This document shows positions 17,301 through 25,056 of a DNA stretch of 60,831 bases, piece after piece. The notes under the pieces were generated by a model, which ran no database searches, was not told where the DNA came from, and was given only the letters and a program-made list of their open reading frames with translations. The DNA is taken from positions 1 to 60,831 of the forward strand of contig JAFYAS010000039.1 of NCBI GenBank assembly GCA_017540605.1, in the 5' to 3' direction. Position numbers and translations under genes: made by a program. The first letter of the stretch is position 1. Each line of letters opens with the position of its first letter. The DNA is from Lachnospiraceae bacterium. Its GTDB lineage: Bacteria > Bacillota > Clostridia > Lachnospirales > Lachnospiraceae.

Positions 17301-18899
17301 ATTTCTCCTCCTCCTCATCATGATATCTATTCTATCGAGGATCTGGCACAGCTTATATATGACCTTAAAAATGCCAACAAGAATGCAAGGATATCTGTAA
17401 AGCTTGTATCTGAGGCCGGTGTGGGAACAGTCGCTGCCGGTGTCGCCAAGGCAGGCGCACAGGTTATCCTGGTATCAGGCTATGACGGAGGTACAGGTGC
17501 AGCGCCACTTAGTTCCATCCACAATGCGGGTCTTCCCTGGGAGCTTGGCCTTTCAGAGACACATCAGACCCTGCTTGCCAACGGTCTTAGGAATCAGGTA
17601 GTGATAGAGACTGACGGAAAGCTTATGACAGGTCGTGACGTGGCAATAGCTGCGATCCTGGGTGCGGAGGAATTCGGATTTGCAACAGCACCTTTGGTAA
17701 CTCTCGGTTGTGTAATGATGAGAGCCTGCCAGAGTGATACCTGCCCCATGGGTGTAGCTACACAAAGTCCTGAGCTTAGAAAGCGTTTTGCGGGTAAGCC
17801 TGAGTATGTTGAGAATTTCATGCTCTTTATCGCGAGACAGCTTCGTGAATATATGGCAAAGCTTGGCGTAAGAAGTGTAAATGAGCTTGTAGGTAGGACT
17901 GAGCTCTTAAAGGTTAAGGATAATCTGACTGAGAGCGAGAAGGATATCTCCCTTGACAGAGTGCTCTTTAGACTTCCCGATGTGACAAGAGAAGAGCAGG
18001 TATTTAATCCCGAGCTTGCTTATGATTTCAAGCTCTATGATACCAAGGATGAAAAGGTGCTCCTAAAGTCTGACAAGATCTTAGCGTCCATAAAATCAGG
18101 AAAGAAGAGCACCATAGATATAGATATCTCCAATACAGACAGAACCTTCGGAACTCTACTTGGTGCAGAGATCACAAGACAGGCTCCCGAAGGACTTGAT
18201 GATGATACCATTACGGTAAATTGTAAGGGTGCCGGCGGACAGAGCTTCGGTGCATTTATTCCCAAGGGACTTACCCTAAAGATATCCGGCGACAGCAATG
18301 ATTACTTTGGTAAGGGCCTTTCAGGAGGAAAGCTTATACTTGCTGCTCCCGAGGATGTAAAGTATGATCCTTCTGAGAACATCATCGCAGGAAATGTTGC
18401 TCTTTACGGAGCAACCTCAGGTGAGGCATACATTTCCGGTGTAGCGGGTGAGCGTTTCTGTATCAGAAATTCCGGAGCAACCGCAGTAGTAGAGGGTGTT
18501 GGTGAGCACGGCTGTGAATATATGACTGGTGGACGTGCGGTGATCCTAGGTCCTACAGGAAAGAATTTCGCGGCAGGTATGAGTGGCGGAATAGCCTATG
18601 TACTTGATGAGCAGAATAAGCTTTACAAGAATGTAAATAAGCAGCTGGTAAATATGGAGCTGCTTGAGCTTAAGAGCGATATCGAGGAGCTTAAAACCCT
18701 TATCGAGAACCATGTGAAGTATACCGGTTCTAAGAAGGGTAAGGAGATACTTGAGCATTTTGCTGATTATATCCCTCACTTTAAGAAGATCATTCCTGTG
18801 GATTACAAGGAGATCAGAAGACTCATTGCAAAGCATGAGGAGCAGGGACTTGATATGGCAAGTGCACAGGTTGAAGCTTTCAAGGAATTTGTGGGTTAG
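14319..18899 (+). CDS. gltB: glutamate synthase large (alpha) subunit
   Basis: Glutamine-dependent glutamate synthase, 1526 residues, the full length for the family. Domains in order: class II glutaminase with nucleophile Cys23 after a 22-residue propeptide (HDNCGIGAI), central domain, FMN-binding synthase domain (about 800-1200; KSNSGEGGE, SGYDGGTGA) with the 3Fe-4S cysteines in MRACQSDTCPMGVA, and the C-terminal GXGXG beta-helix domain (GGQSFGAFIPKG, NVALYGATSG). It makes two glutamates from glutamine and 2-oxoglutarate with electrons from GltD. The ATG at 14319 follows AGGAGG. Ten bases separate it from gltD, forming one operon controlled by the leader switch. Confidence 0.97.
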   Translation: MEKDMKEIEQQGLYRHEFEHDNCGIGAIIQIDGKKSHALVDDALSIVERLEHRAGKDAEGKTGDGVGILTQVPTKYFKRIMKTEGVELKDGFGVGMFFFPQDDLLRKQAKKMFETIVKKNGLKLLSWRSVATAPKVLGSKALSCMPVIEQVFIERPTLLIEETKNNNPAIKNDDLAFDRILYIIRREFEQSNVNTYVPSLSCRTIVYKGMFLVGQLRTFFLDLMDKEYESAIAMVHSRFSTNTNPSWMRAHPNRLMVHNGEINTIKGNADKMLAREETMHSKLLSEEDMTKVLPVISSNGSDSAMLDNTLEFLMMSGMELPLAAMIAIPEPWAHNDTLSQEERDFYQYYATMMEPWDGPASILFSDGEVMGAILDRNGLRPSRYVVMDDGRLILSSEVGVLPLDEKHIVKKERLHPGKMLLVDTKEGKIYGDTEIKEKYAHRNPYGEWLDMCLIELKSLKIPNEKVSEIGGEYRKRLQKAFGYTYEDYKEGILNMALNGTESIGSMGVDTPIAALSKTYQPLFYYFKQLFAQVTNPPIDAEREKIVTSRSVYVGKNGNLLDETPENCHVLKIHNPILTDLDMLKIKKLDKDGIKAATVSLLYYKSTPMERVLKHLFVEVDKAYRQGASILILSDRGVDENHVAIPSLLAVAAVHRHLVETRRCTAMSIILESGEPRQVHHFATLLGFGASAVNPYLAHATIGELIEDGLLNKDYYAAIEDYDHAILNGIVKIASKMGISTIQSYQGSKIFEAIGISENVINAYFTGTVSRVGGIELKDIENAVDVMHSQAFDPLGRDTNLQIVSTGRHKARSQGENHRYNPETIHMLQLATREGNYERFTEYTKLADAEKTGYLRSLLDFNFPKDQVPLEEVESEYEIVKRFKTGAMSYGSISEEAHETLAIAMNHLKGKSNSGEGGESDERIASAGTDHDRSSAIKQVASGRFGVTSKYLVSAKEIQIKMAQGAKPGEGGHLPGKKVYPWIAKTRHSTPGVSLISPPPHHDIYSIEDLAQLIYDLKNANKNARISVKLVSEAGVGTVAAGVAKAGAQVILVSGYDGGTGAAPLSSIHNAGLPWELGLSETHQTLLANGLRNQVVIETDGKLMTGRDVAIAAILGAEEFGFATAPLVTLGCVMMRACQSDTCPMGVATQSPELRKRFAGKPEYVENFMLFIARQLREYMAKLGVRSVNELVGRTELLKVKDNLTESEKDISLDRVLFRLPDVTREEQVFNPELAYDFKLYDTKDEKVLLKSDKILASIKSGKKSTIDIDISNTDRTFGTLLGAEITRQAPEGLDDDTITVNCKGAGGQSFGAFIPKGLTLKISGDSNDYFGKGLSGGKLILAAPEDVKYDPSENIIAGNVALYGATSGEAYISGVAGERFCIRNSGATAVVEGVGEHGCEYMTGGRAVILGPTGKNFAAGMSGGIAYVLDEQNKLYKNVNKQLVNMELLELKSDIEELKTLIENHVKYTGSKKGKEILEHFADYIPHFKKIIPVDYKEIRRLIAKHEEQGLDMASAQVEAFKEFVG

Positions 18900-18908
18900 G
18901 AGGCCAAT

Positions 18909-20417
18909 ATGGGAAAGACAACAGGATTTTTGGAATATGAAAGAGTAGATGCTCCCGTTATCAGTGAGAAGGAGCGCATAAAGAATTTTAACGAGTTTCA
19001 CGAGGCAAAGAATCCCGAGGAGACCAAGAGGCAGGCTGCAAGATGTATGGATTGCGGAGTTCCCTTTTGTCAGGCAGGTGTTATGCTTGCAGGAATGATG
19101 TCTGGATGTCCTCTTAATAATCTGGTTCCCGAGGTCAATGATCTGGTGTTTCGAGGAAAGCTTGATCTTGCCTACGAGAGACTTTCGATCACCCACAGCT
19201 TCCCTGAGTTTACCTCAAGGGTGTGCCCCGCGCTTTGTGAGGCAGCCTGTACCTGTGGACTTCACGATGCTCCGGTATGTACCAAGGAGAACGAGAAGGC
19301 AGTTATAGAATATGCATTTGAGCATGGCCTTGTAAATGGTGGAAAACCTTCTGTAAGAACCGGTAAGAAGGTAGCTGTAGTCGGAAGTGGTCCTTCGGGA
19401 CTTGCCTGTGCGGATATGCTTAACCGTCAGGGACACGAGGTAACGGTGTTTGAGAGAAGTGATCGTGTAGGAGGACTACTGCGTTACGGTATACCCAACA
19501 TGAAGCTTGAAAAGAGCGTTATAGACAGAAGAGTAGCCCTTATGGAAGAGGCCGGTATCACATTTTTCGTAAATGCAAATATCGGACTTGAGGGTAAAAA
19601 AGCATCAAAGGATGCGGTAACCGTAGAAAATCTTAAAAGGGATTTTGATGCCGTAGTTTTAGCCTGCGGTGCCTCCAACCCCAGAGATATCAAGGCTCCC
19701 GGAAGAGATGCCAAGGGAATTTATTTTGCGGTTGACTTTTTAAAGACCGTGACTAAGACACTTCTTGATACAGACTTTAAAAAGCCCCCTGTAGAGCTTT
19801 GCAAGGGCAAGAATGTGGTTGTCATCGGTGGTGGTGACACAGGAAATGACTGTGTGGGTACATCTATAAGACTCGGTGCAAGATCAGTGACACAGCTTGA
19901 GATGATGCCAAAGCCCTGCGAATGCAGAGCGGCAGGAAATCCCTGGCCTGAGTGGCCGAGGGTTCTAAAGACCGATTACGGTCAGGAGGAGGCTATTGCC
20001 GTATTCGGTTCGGATCCCCGTATCTATCAGACTACGGTGAAGGAATTTGTAAAGGACAGTAAGGGCAACTTAAAGGAGCTTGTGATCATAAGTCTTGAAC
20101 CCAAGAAGGATGAAAAGACAGGTCGTATGAATATGGTGCCTGTAGAGGGTAGTGAAAAGACTATCCCCTGCGAGGTAGTTATGATCGCAGCAGGCTTTTT
20201 GGGAAGTGAGGACTATGTAACCAAGGCCTTCGGAGTAGAGGTGGATGGACGTACCAATGTTAAGACAGAGGCCGGACATTTTAAGACCTCAAAGCCCGGA
20301 ATATATACTGTCGGTGATATGCATATAGGTCAGAGTCTTGTAGTCAGAGCTATCAATGAAGGAAGACTGGCTGCAAAAGAGGTGGATCTTGATCTTATGG
20401 GATATTCAGTTTTGTGA
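18909..20417 (+). CDS. gltD: glutamate synthase small (beta) subunit
   Basis: NADPH-dependent FAD protein of 502 residues that feeds electrons to GltB. The N-terminal part holds the two Fe-S cysteine groups (ARCMDCGVPFC; GCPLNNLVPEVNDLV; RVCPALCEAACTCGL). An FAD-binding GxGxxG (VAVVGSGPSGLACADML) lies near 155 and an NADPH-binding GxGxxG (VVVIGGGDTGNDCVGT) near 300. The C-terminal GIYTVGDMHIGQSLVV closes the FAD site. Start ATG at 18909 with GGAGG just before it, ten bases after gltB, so the two are cotranscribed. Length and motifs are normal. Confidence 0.96.
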   Translation: MGKTTGFLEYERVDAPVISEKERIKNFNEFHEAKNPEETKRQAARCMDCGVPFCQAGVMLAGMMSGCPLNNLVPEVNDLVFRGKLDLAYERLSITHSFPEFTSRVCPALCEAACTCGLHDAPVCTKENEKAVIEYAFEHGLVNGGKPSVRTGKKVAVVGSGPSGLACADMLNRQGHEVTVFERSDRVGGLLRYGIPNMKLEKSVIDRRVALMEEAGITFFVNANIGLEGKKASKDAVTVENLKRDFDAVVLACGASNPRDIKAPGRDAKGIYFAVDFLKTVTKTLLDTDFKKPPVELCKGKNVVVIGGGDTGNDCVGTSIRLGARSVTQLEMMPKPCECRAAGNPWPEWPRVLKTDYGQEEAIAVFGSDPRIYQTTVKEFVKDSKGNLKELVIISLEPKKDEKTGRMNMVPVEGSEKTIPCEVVMIAAGFLGSEDYVTKAFGVEVDGRTNVKTEAGHFKTSKPGIYTVGDMHIGQSLVVRAINEGRLAAKEVDLDLMGYSVL

Positions 20418-20446
20418 TAACGACAAAAATGAGATCAGATATTCAA

Positions 20447-20473
20447 CAATATTGTATCTATTGTACAATATTG
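20447..20473 (+). promoter_or_regulatory. perfect palindrome upstream of the glutamine synthetase promoter
   Basis: CAATATTGTA (20447-20456) and TACAATATTG (20464-20473) are perfect inverted repeats separated by 7 bases, 21 bases upstream of the -35 box. The size and symmetry suit a dimeric repressor or activator site; a weak terminator of gltD is less likely because no T tract follows. Confidence 0.4.
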
Positions 20474-20493
20474 AAAAATATACAAAAAAGTAG

Positions 20494-20577
20494 TTGACAA
20501 ACTGATCAACAACTAGTATAATGCGTGTGTGTGAAGGACAAAGGCGTCTTAGAGATTTCTCTAAGGCGCCTTTTCCG
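20494..20577 (+). promoter_or_regulatory. glutamine synthetase promoter and hexaloop/terminator switch (leader copy 3)
   Basis: TTGACA (20494-20499), 17-base spacer, TATAAT (20517-20522). Short hairpin AGGAC (20535-20539), loop AAAGGC (20540-20545), GTCTT (20546-20550), with one G-U pair. The terminator uses 20542-20555 and 20558-20571, 14 pairs, followed by TTTCC. Stem bases differ from purF and pyrG, but pairing is kept in both alternative structures. Confidence 0.8.
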
Positions 20578-20596
20578 TTTGCATTTTCAACATAAG

Positions 20597-20661
20597 ACAG
20601 GGGGATGAGGGACGGTCCCTTATCCCCCGATCTTTAGAAACAGAGGACCGTCCCTGTTTTC
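20597..20661. repeat. REP-like palindromic intergenic element (GGGACGGTCC type)
   Basis: GGGGGATGAGGGA (20600-20612) pairs with TCCCTTATCCCCC (20616-20628), with one G-T pair, and a second GGACCGTCCCTGTTTT (20645-20660) repeats part of it in inverted form. The GGGACGGTCC core is typical of dispersed Firmicutes palindromes thought to be mobilised by Y1/RAYT transposases; no transposase is in this window. The element sits between the leader terminator and the glutamine synthetase gene. Confidence 0.6.
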
Positions 20662-20716
20662 CGAAAAAAAAGAGAGCTAATGTTGATCATAAAAAAAGTT
20701 AGGAGAGTGAGAGAAT

Positions 20717-22819
20717 ATGGAAAAGGTTAATGTACCTGAGCTTTTTGGATCTATGGTGTTTGATGACAGAGTTATGAGAGCAAGACTTTCGGATGATATC
20801 TACACCAAGCTTAAGAAGACGATAGATGAGAATGTAGCACTTACCGATGATGTGGCAGATGCGGTTGCAGTTGAGATGAAGGCCTGGGCCTTGGAGAACG
20901 GAGCAACACATTTTACACATTGGTTCCAGCCACTTACCGGAGTTACCGCTGAGAAGCATGACAGCTTTATATCACCTTCACCGGATGGCGGAGTGGTCAT
21001 GGAGTTTTCAGGAAAGGAGCTTATAAAGGGAGAACCCGATGCATCAAGCTTCCCTTCGGGAGGAATCAGAGCTACATTTGAGGCGAGAGGATATACAGCA
21101 TGGGATCCTACCTCATACGCATTTATCAAGGATCATACACTTTGTATTCCCACAGCATTTTGCTCATATTCGGGAGAGGCACTTGATAAGAAGACACCAC
21201 TTCTTAGATCTATGCAGGCACTTAACCGACAGGCAAAGAGAGTACTTAAGCTTTTTGGAAATGACGATGTAAAATATGTCAGGACTTCAGTTGGTCCCGA
21301 GCAGGAATACTTCCTGATCGACAAGGATATGTTCAATGCCCGTCCTGACCTGGTATATACAGGAAGAACACTTTTCGGAGCAATGCCTCCCAAGGGTCAG
21401 GAGCTTGATGATCACTATTTCGGAGTGATCAAGCCCAGAGTAAATGCCTTCATGGAGGAGCTTAACAACGAGCTTTGGAAGCTTGGAATTCTTGCCAAGA
21501 CCGAGCACAATGAGGTAGCTCCCGCACAGCATGAGATGGCCCCCATATTCTCAACCACCAATGTTGCAACAGACAACAATCAGTTGATGATGGAGATCAT
21601 GCAAAAGGTTGCAAGAAAGCACAATATGGTATGCCTCCTTCACGAGAAACCCTTCGCCGGAGTGAATGGATCAGGAAAGCACAACAACTGGTCAATGGCT
21701 ACAGATAAAGGACAGAACCTCTTATCCCCCGGAGAGACTCCTTACGAGAATGCACAGTTTTTACTCTTCCTCTGTGCAGTCATCCAGGCAGTAGACGATT
21801 ATCAGGATCTTTTGAGACTTTCTGTTGCAACAGCCGGAAATGATCACAGACTTGGAGCAAATGAGGCTCCTCCCGCTATCATTTCAGTGTTCCTTGGCGA
21901 TGAGCTTTCAGCAATCCTTGATGCTATAAAGAATGATACGCCTTACGAGGGAGCAGAGAAGGTAGTGATGAAGCTCGGTGTACATGTACTTCCCAAGTTT
22001 AGACGCGATACCACCGATCGTAACAGAACATCACCCTTCGCATTTACAGGAAATAAATTCGAATTCAGATCACTTGGTTCATCAAACAGCATTGCTTGCT
22101 GCAACATCATGTTGAATACCGTTGTTGCAGAGAGCTTGAAGCAGTACGCAGATGAGCTTGAGAAGGCAGATGATTTCGAGACTGCGCTTCATGATCTGAT
22201 AAAGAGAGTAATCAAGGATCATGAGAGGATACTCTTCAACGGCAACGGTTACGGTGATGAGTGGGTTAAGGAGGCTACTGAGGTAAGAGGTCTTTCAAAT
22301 CTTAAGACCACTGCAGATGCTATGCCTCACCTGCTTGATGAAAAGAATAAGAAGGTTTTGATGGAGCATCAGGTATTCAACGAGACAGAGCTTGTTTCAA
22401 GAAGAGATATCATGCTTGAGAATTACAACAAGACCGTTAATATAGAGGGACTTACCATGGTAGATATGGTCAGAAAGAATTATCTTCCTGCCATCGAGAG
22501 ATACTTATTCAGACTTGCACAGACCACCTCACTTATGAAGTCAGTAAGTGATAATGTAAAGTGCAACTACGAGGTATCAACTATGGAGAGACTTTCAGAG
22601 CTCACCGATCATATACTTGATTCCGTTAAGGTGCTTGAGGATGTACTTGATAAGTTCAAGGGTATCGAGGATGTGGTAGAAGGATCTGCATTTGTAAGAG
22701 ATTCAATGATCCCTGCAATGGAAGAGCTTAGAAAGAATGTAGATGAAGCTGAGATGCTGACCTCTGAGAGAGATTGGCCGGTACCCAGCTACGGAAAGAT
22801 CTTGTTCAGTGTGTACTGA
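20717..22819 (+). CDS. glnN: glutamine synthetase type III
   Basis: ATP-dependent condensation of glutamate and ammonium to glutamine. At 700 residues it has the size of the GSIII (GlnN) class of Bacteroidetes, cyanobacteria and clostridia, well above the 440-470 of GSI. Seen: N-terminal [15 protein letters not shown] typical of GSIII; the Mg-binding [31 protein letters not shown] and [18 protein letters not shown]; the substrate region [21 protein letters not shown]. The C-terminal 150 residues are helical. ATG 20717 follows TTAGGAGAGTGAGAGAAT. No adenylylation site is expected in this class, so control is probably at the leader switch and by small-molecule feedback. Confidence 0.95.
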   Translation: MEKVNVPELFGSMVFDDRVMRARLSDDIYTKLKKTIDENVALTDDVADAVAVEMKAWALENGATHFTHWFQPLTGVTAEKHDSFISPSPDGGVVMEFSGKELIKGEPDASSFPSGGIRATFEARGYTAWDPTSYAFIKDHTLCIPTAFCSYSGEALDKKTPLLRSMQALNRQAKRVLKLFGNDDVKYVRTSVGPEQEYFLIDKDMFNARPDLVYTGRTLFGAMPPKGQELDDHYFGVIKPRVNAFMEELNNELWKLGILAKTEHNEVAPAQHEMAPIFSTTNVATDNNQLMMEIMQKVARKHNMVCLLHEKPFAGVNGSGKHNNWSMATDKGQNLLSPGETPYENAQFLLFLCAVIQAVDDYQDLLRLSVATAGNDHRLGANEAPPAIISVFLGDELSAILDAIKNDTPYEGAEKVVMKLGVHVLPKFRRDTTDRNRTSPFAFTGNKFEFRSLGSSNSIACCNIMLNTVVAESLKQYADELEKADDFETALHDLIKRVIKDHERILFNGNGYGDEWVKEATEVRGLSNLKTTADAMPHLLDEKNKKVLMEHQVFNETELVSRRDIMLENYNKTVNIEGLTMVDMVRKNYLPAIERYLFRLAQTTSLMKSVSDNVKCNYEVSTMERLSELTDHILDSVKVLEDVLDKFKGIEDVVEGSAFVRDSMIPAMEELRKNVDEAEMLTSERDWPVPSYGKILFSVY

Positions 22820-22829
22820 TACAGGGGAT

Positions 22830-22977
22830 AAAAGTCGAAAAGCAATCATGTTTACATGAATTGCTTTGAGACTTTGAGACCCTAACGAACATGAGGAAGT
22901 AGCAATTTGCAAAGCAAATTAGCGGATTCCGAATGGTCGTAGAATTGCGGGAGTTTCGAAGAAACGGAGCAATTCGT
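22830..22977 (+). other. structured intergenic stretch between glutamine synthetase and amt
   Basis: About 150 bases of nested inverted repeats without a reading frame: AAAGCAAT..ATTGCTTT enclosing CATGTTTACATG (about 22839-22867), GCAATTTGC/GCAAATT (about 22912-22921), and GAATTGC (22942-22948)..GCAATTC (22969-22976) enclosing GAGTTTCGAAGAAAC. The style resembles the elements before purF and gltB, but the sequence is not closely the same. No clear T tract follows any stem. Confidence 0.45.
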
Positions 22978-23008
22978 ATCATATCTTTATATAAATTAAT
23001 AAAACAAT

Positions 23009-23047
23009 GAGCAAAGGCGCTTTGAGAGAAATCTTAAGGCGCCTTTC
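23009..23047 (+). promoter_or_regulatory. amt hexaloop/terminator switch (leader copy 4)
   Basis: Short hairpin GAGC (23009-23012), loop AAAGGC (23013-23018), GCTT (23019-23022), overlapping a 13-pair terminator 23015-23027 / 23032-23044 followed by TTCCCGTTT. The loop is identical to the purF, glutamine synthetase and pyrG copies. No sigma-A promoter as good as in the other four is visible; TATAAATT near 22990 is the best -10 candidate. Confidence 0.75.
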
Positions 23048-23075
23048 CCGTTTAGTGTAAAGAGGAGGAATTACT

Positions 23076-24836
23076 ATGACAGAAGAGATTATGAATGCCT
23101 TGGATGGCGAATTATTTGCGGTATGGTTTTTGATAGGAGCAGCATTGGTTTTCTGGATGCAGGCAGGATTCGCAATGGTTGAGGCAGGCTTTGCGAGAGC
23201 CAAGAACTCAGGAAATATCCTGATGAAGAACCTGATGGACTTTTGTATAGGTTGTGTGACCTTCATCCTTATCGGATTTGGTCTGTTACTTGGTGAGGAT
23301 CTTTGCGGTCTGATCGGTAAACCCGGATTTGATATCTTCACCGCTTATGAGAATTTTGACTGGTCAAACTTCGTGTTTAACCTGGTATTCTGTGCTACTA
23401 CAGCAACTATCGTATCAGGTGCCATGGCAGAGAGAACAAAGTTTTTAAGCTACTGTGTATATTCAGGAGTTATTTCAGCTCTTATTTATCCCATCGAGGC
23501 TCACTGGATCTGGGGCGGCGGCTGGCTTTCGCAGATGGGCTTCCATGATTTTGCAGGTTCATGTGCCATCCACATGGTAGGTGGTATCGCAGCATTTGTA
23601 GGTGCCATCATGGTTGGACCTCGTATCGGTAAGTTTGAGAGAGATGAGAACGGAAAGGTAATAAAAGTAAATGCCTTCCCCGGACACAATATCGTAGTCG
23701 GTGCACTTGGTGTATTTATCCTTTGGCTTGGTTGGTACGGATTTAACGGTGCTGCTTGTACTTCCGTAGATCAGCTTGCATCAGTATTCGTAACAACAAC
23801 CATCGCACCTTCAATCGCAACTGTAGTATGTATGATCTATACCTGGATCAAATGGGGCAAGCCCGATGTATCAATGTGTCTTAATGCTTCACTTGCAGGT
23901 CTTGTAGCTATCACAGCTCCCTGTGATGTAACAGACGCATTTGGTGCAATAGTGATCGGTGCTGTAGCAGGACTTTTGGTTTGTTTCGGTGTATGGCTTC
24001 TTGATCATGTGCTTCATGTTGACGATCCCGTTGGTGCCGTTGCAGTTCACTGCATGAACGGTATCTGGGGTACCATCGCAACCGGACTTTTTGCAACAAA
24101 GAGTGCTCCCGGTAATGATTCTTGTGTAGGCCTTTTCTATGGTGGTGGTTTCCATCAGTTAGGAGTTCAGCTCTTAGGTTTTGCAGCAGTAGCATCATGG
24201 GCAGCTATCGGAATGATCATCGTATTCTCTAGCATTAAGGCAATCTTCGGACTTCGTGTTTCAGAAGAAGAGGAGATCGAAGGTCTCGATCTTACTGAGC
24301 ATGGTCTTGCATCTGCATATTCAGGCTTTGCTATCATGGATGTTAACAGCCAGACAATGTCAGCTAATGAGAACACAAACCTTGGTGTATCAGATTACGA
24401 CAAGGCAAGCGAGGCTCAGAAGAAGGCTTCCGTACCTGTTACCAACATGGCAAAGACAGTTGAGGGAACAAGCCTCGACACAGGTATCAACAAGGTGGTT
24501 ATCATTACCAAGCTTTCACGCTACGACAAGATCAAGAAAGCCCTTAACAGCCTCGGTGTAACCGGTATCACTGTAACTCAGGTAAGTGGTTGCGGTATCG
24601 AAAAGGGTGCCGGTGAGATGTATCGTGGAGTTGAGATGGACCTTACCTTGCTCCCTAAGATCAAGCTTGAGGTAGTAGTAAGCGGAATTCCCGTTGACAG
24701 TGTCATTGAAACTGCAAAGAAAACACTTTATACCGGAAAGATCGGAGACGGTAAGATATTCGTATATCCCGTAAGCCGTGTAGTAAAGATCAGAACCGGT
24801 GAAGAGAATTATGAAGCTTTACAGGATGTAGAGTAA
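23076..24836 (+). CDS. amt: ammonium transporter fused to a C-terminal PII domain
   Basis: A 586-residue fusion. Residues 1-405 are an Amt/Mep/Rh channel with about 11 helices (FWMQAGFAMVEAGFARAKNSGN, NFVFNLVFCATTATIVSGAMAERT), including the two pore histidines in SCAIHMVGG and AVHCMNGIWGT. After a polar linker (about 410-465), residues 470-586 form a complete PII (GlnB/GlnK) domain: ITGIT-type strand, T-loop, B-loop TGKIGDGKIFV and C-loop KIRTGE. In the T-loop (EMYRGVEM) the position of the uridylylated Tyr51 is Met521 and that of Gln39 is Glu509. PII normally plugs Amt by binding its cytoplasmic face; fusion would make this control built in. No separate glnK lies nearby. ATG 23076 follows GAGGAGG. 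Confidence 0.95.
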   Translation: MTEEIMNALDGELFAVWFLIGAALVFWMQAGFAMVEAGFARAKNSGNILMKNLMDFCIGCVTFILIGFGLLLGEDLCGLIGKPGFDIFTAYENFDWSNFVFNLVFCATTATIVSGAMAERTKFLSYCVYSGVISALIYPIEAHWIWGGGWLSQMGFHDFAGSCAIHMVGGIAAFVGAIMVGPRIGKFERDENGKVIKVNAFPGHNIVVGALGVFILWLGWYGFNGAACTSVDQLASVFVTTTIAPSIATVVCMIYTWIKWGKPDVSMCLNASLAGLVAITAPCDVTDAFGAIVIGAVAGLLVCFGVWLLDHVLHVDDPVGAVAVHCMNGIWGTIATGLFATKSAPGNDSCVGLFYGGGFHQLGVQLLGFAAVASWAAIGMIIVFSSIKAIFGLRVSEEEEIEGLDLTEHGLASAYSGFAIMDVNSQTMSANENTNLGVSDYDKASEAQKKASVPVTNMAKTVEGTSLDTGINKVVIITKLSRYDKIKKALNSLGVTGITVTQVSGCGIEKGAGEMYRGVEMDLTLLPKIKLEVVVSGIPVDSVIETAKKTLYTGKIGDGKIFVYPVSRVVKIRTGEENYEALQDVE

Positions 24837-24869
24837 GATATTTTCACAATATAGTTAAAACAGAGTCAC

Positions 24870-24918
24870 TTGGGGTCAGACTCCCTTACGACAGATCGTG
24901 AGGGGGGGGCTGACCCCA
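24870..24918. repeat. REP-like palindrome (GGGGTCAGAC type), possible terminator of amt
   Basis: TGGGGTCAGACTCCCTTACGA pairs with TCGTGAGGGGGGGGCTGACCCCA almost fully around a CAGA loop. The core CCCTTACGACA.TCGT.AGGGGG also occurs at 60183-60207. No good T tract follows on plus. The 135 bases from here to the next gene hold no other recognisable feature except a weak promoter-like TTATATTGG near 24982. Confidence 0.6.
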
Positions 24919-25056
24919 TTTGTGCATTGTTTTTTATTTTAGCTCTGAACAATTATGTTGCGCTTTTGTTGCACACCCTATGTTATATTGGTCCCAGTGA
25001 GGCAGTCAGACGGACAGCTAATTAGTAAATTATAGTACATTAGGAGGTACAAAATC

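Noticed and set aside
22934-22948. Sigma-54-like TGG-N9-TGC sequence upstream of amt
   Set aside because: The spacing GG-N10-GC fits, but the CAC part of the -24 box is missing, it lies within an inverted-repeat region and about 60 bases before the leader hairpin. Not enough to call a promoter.
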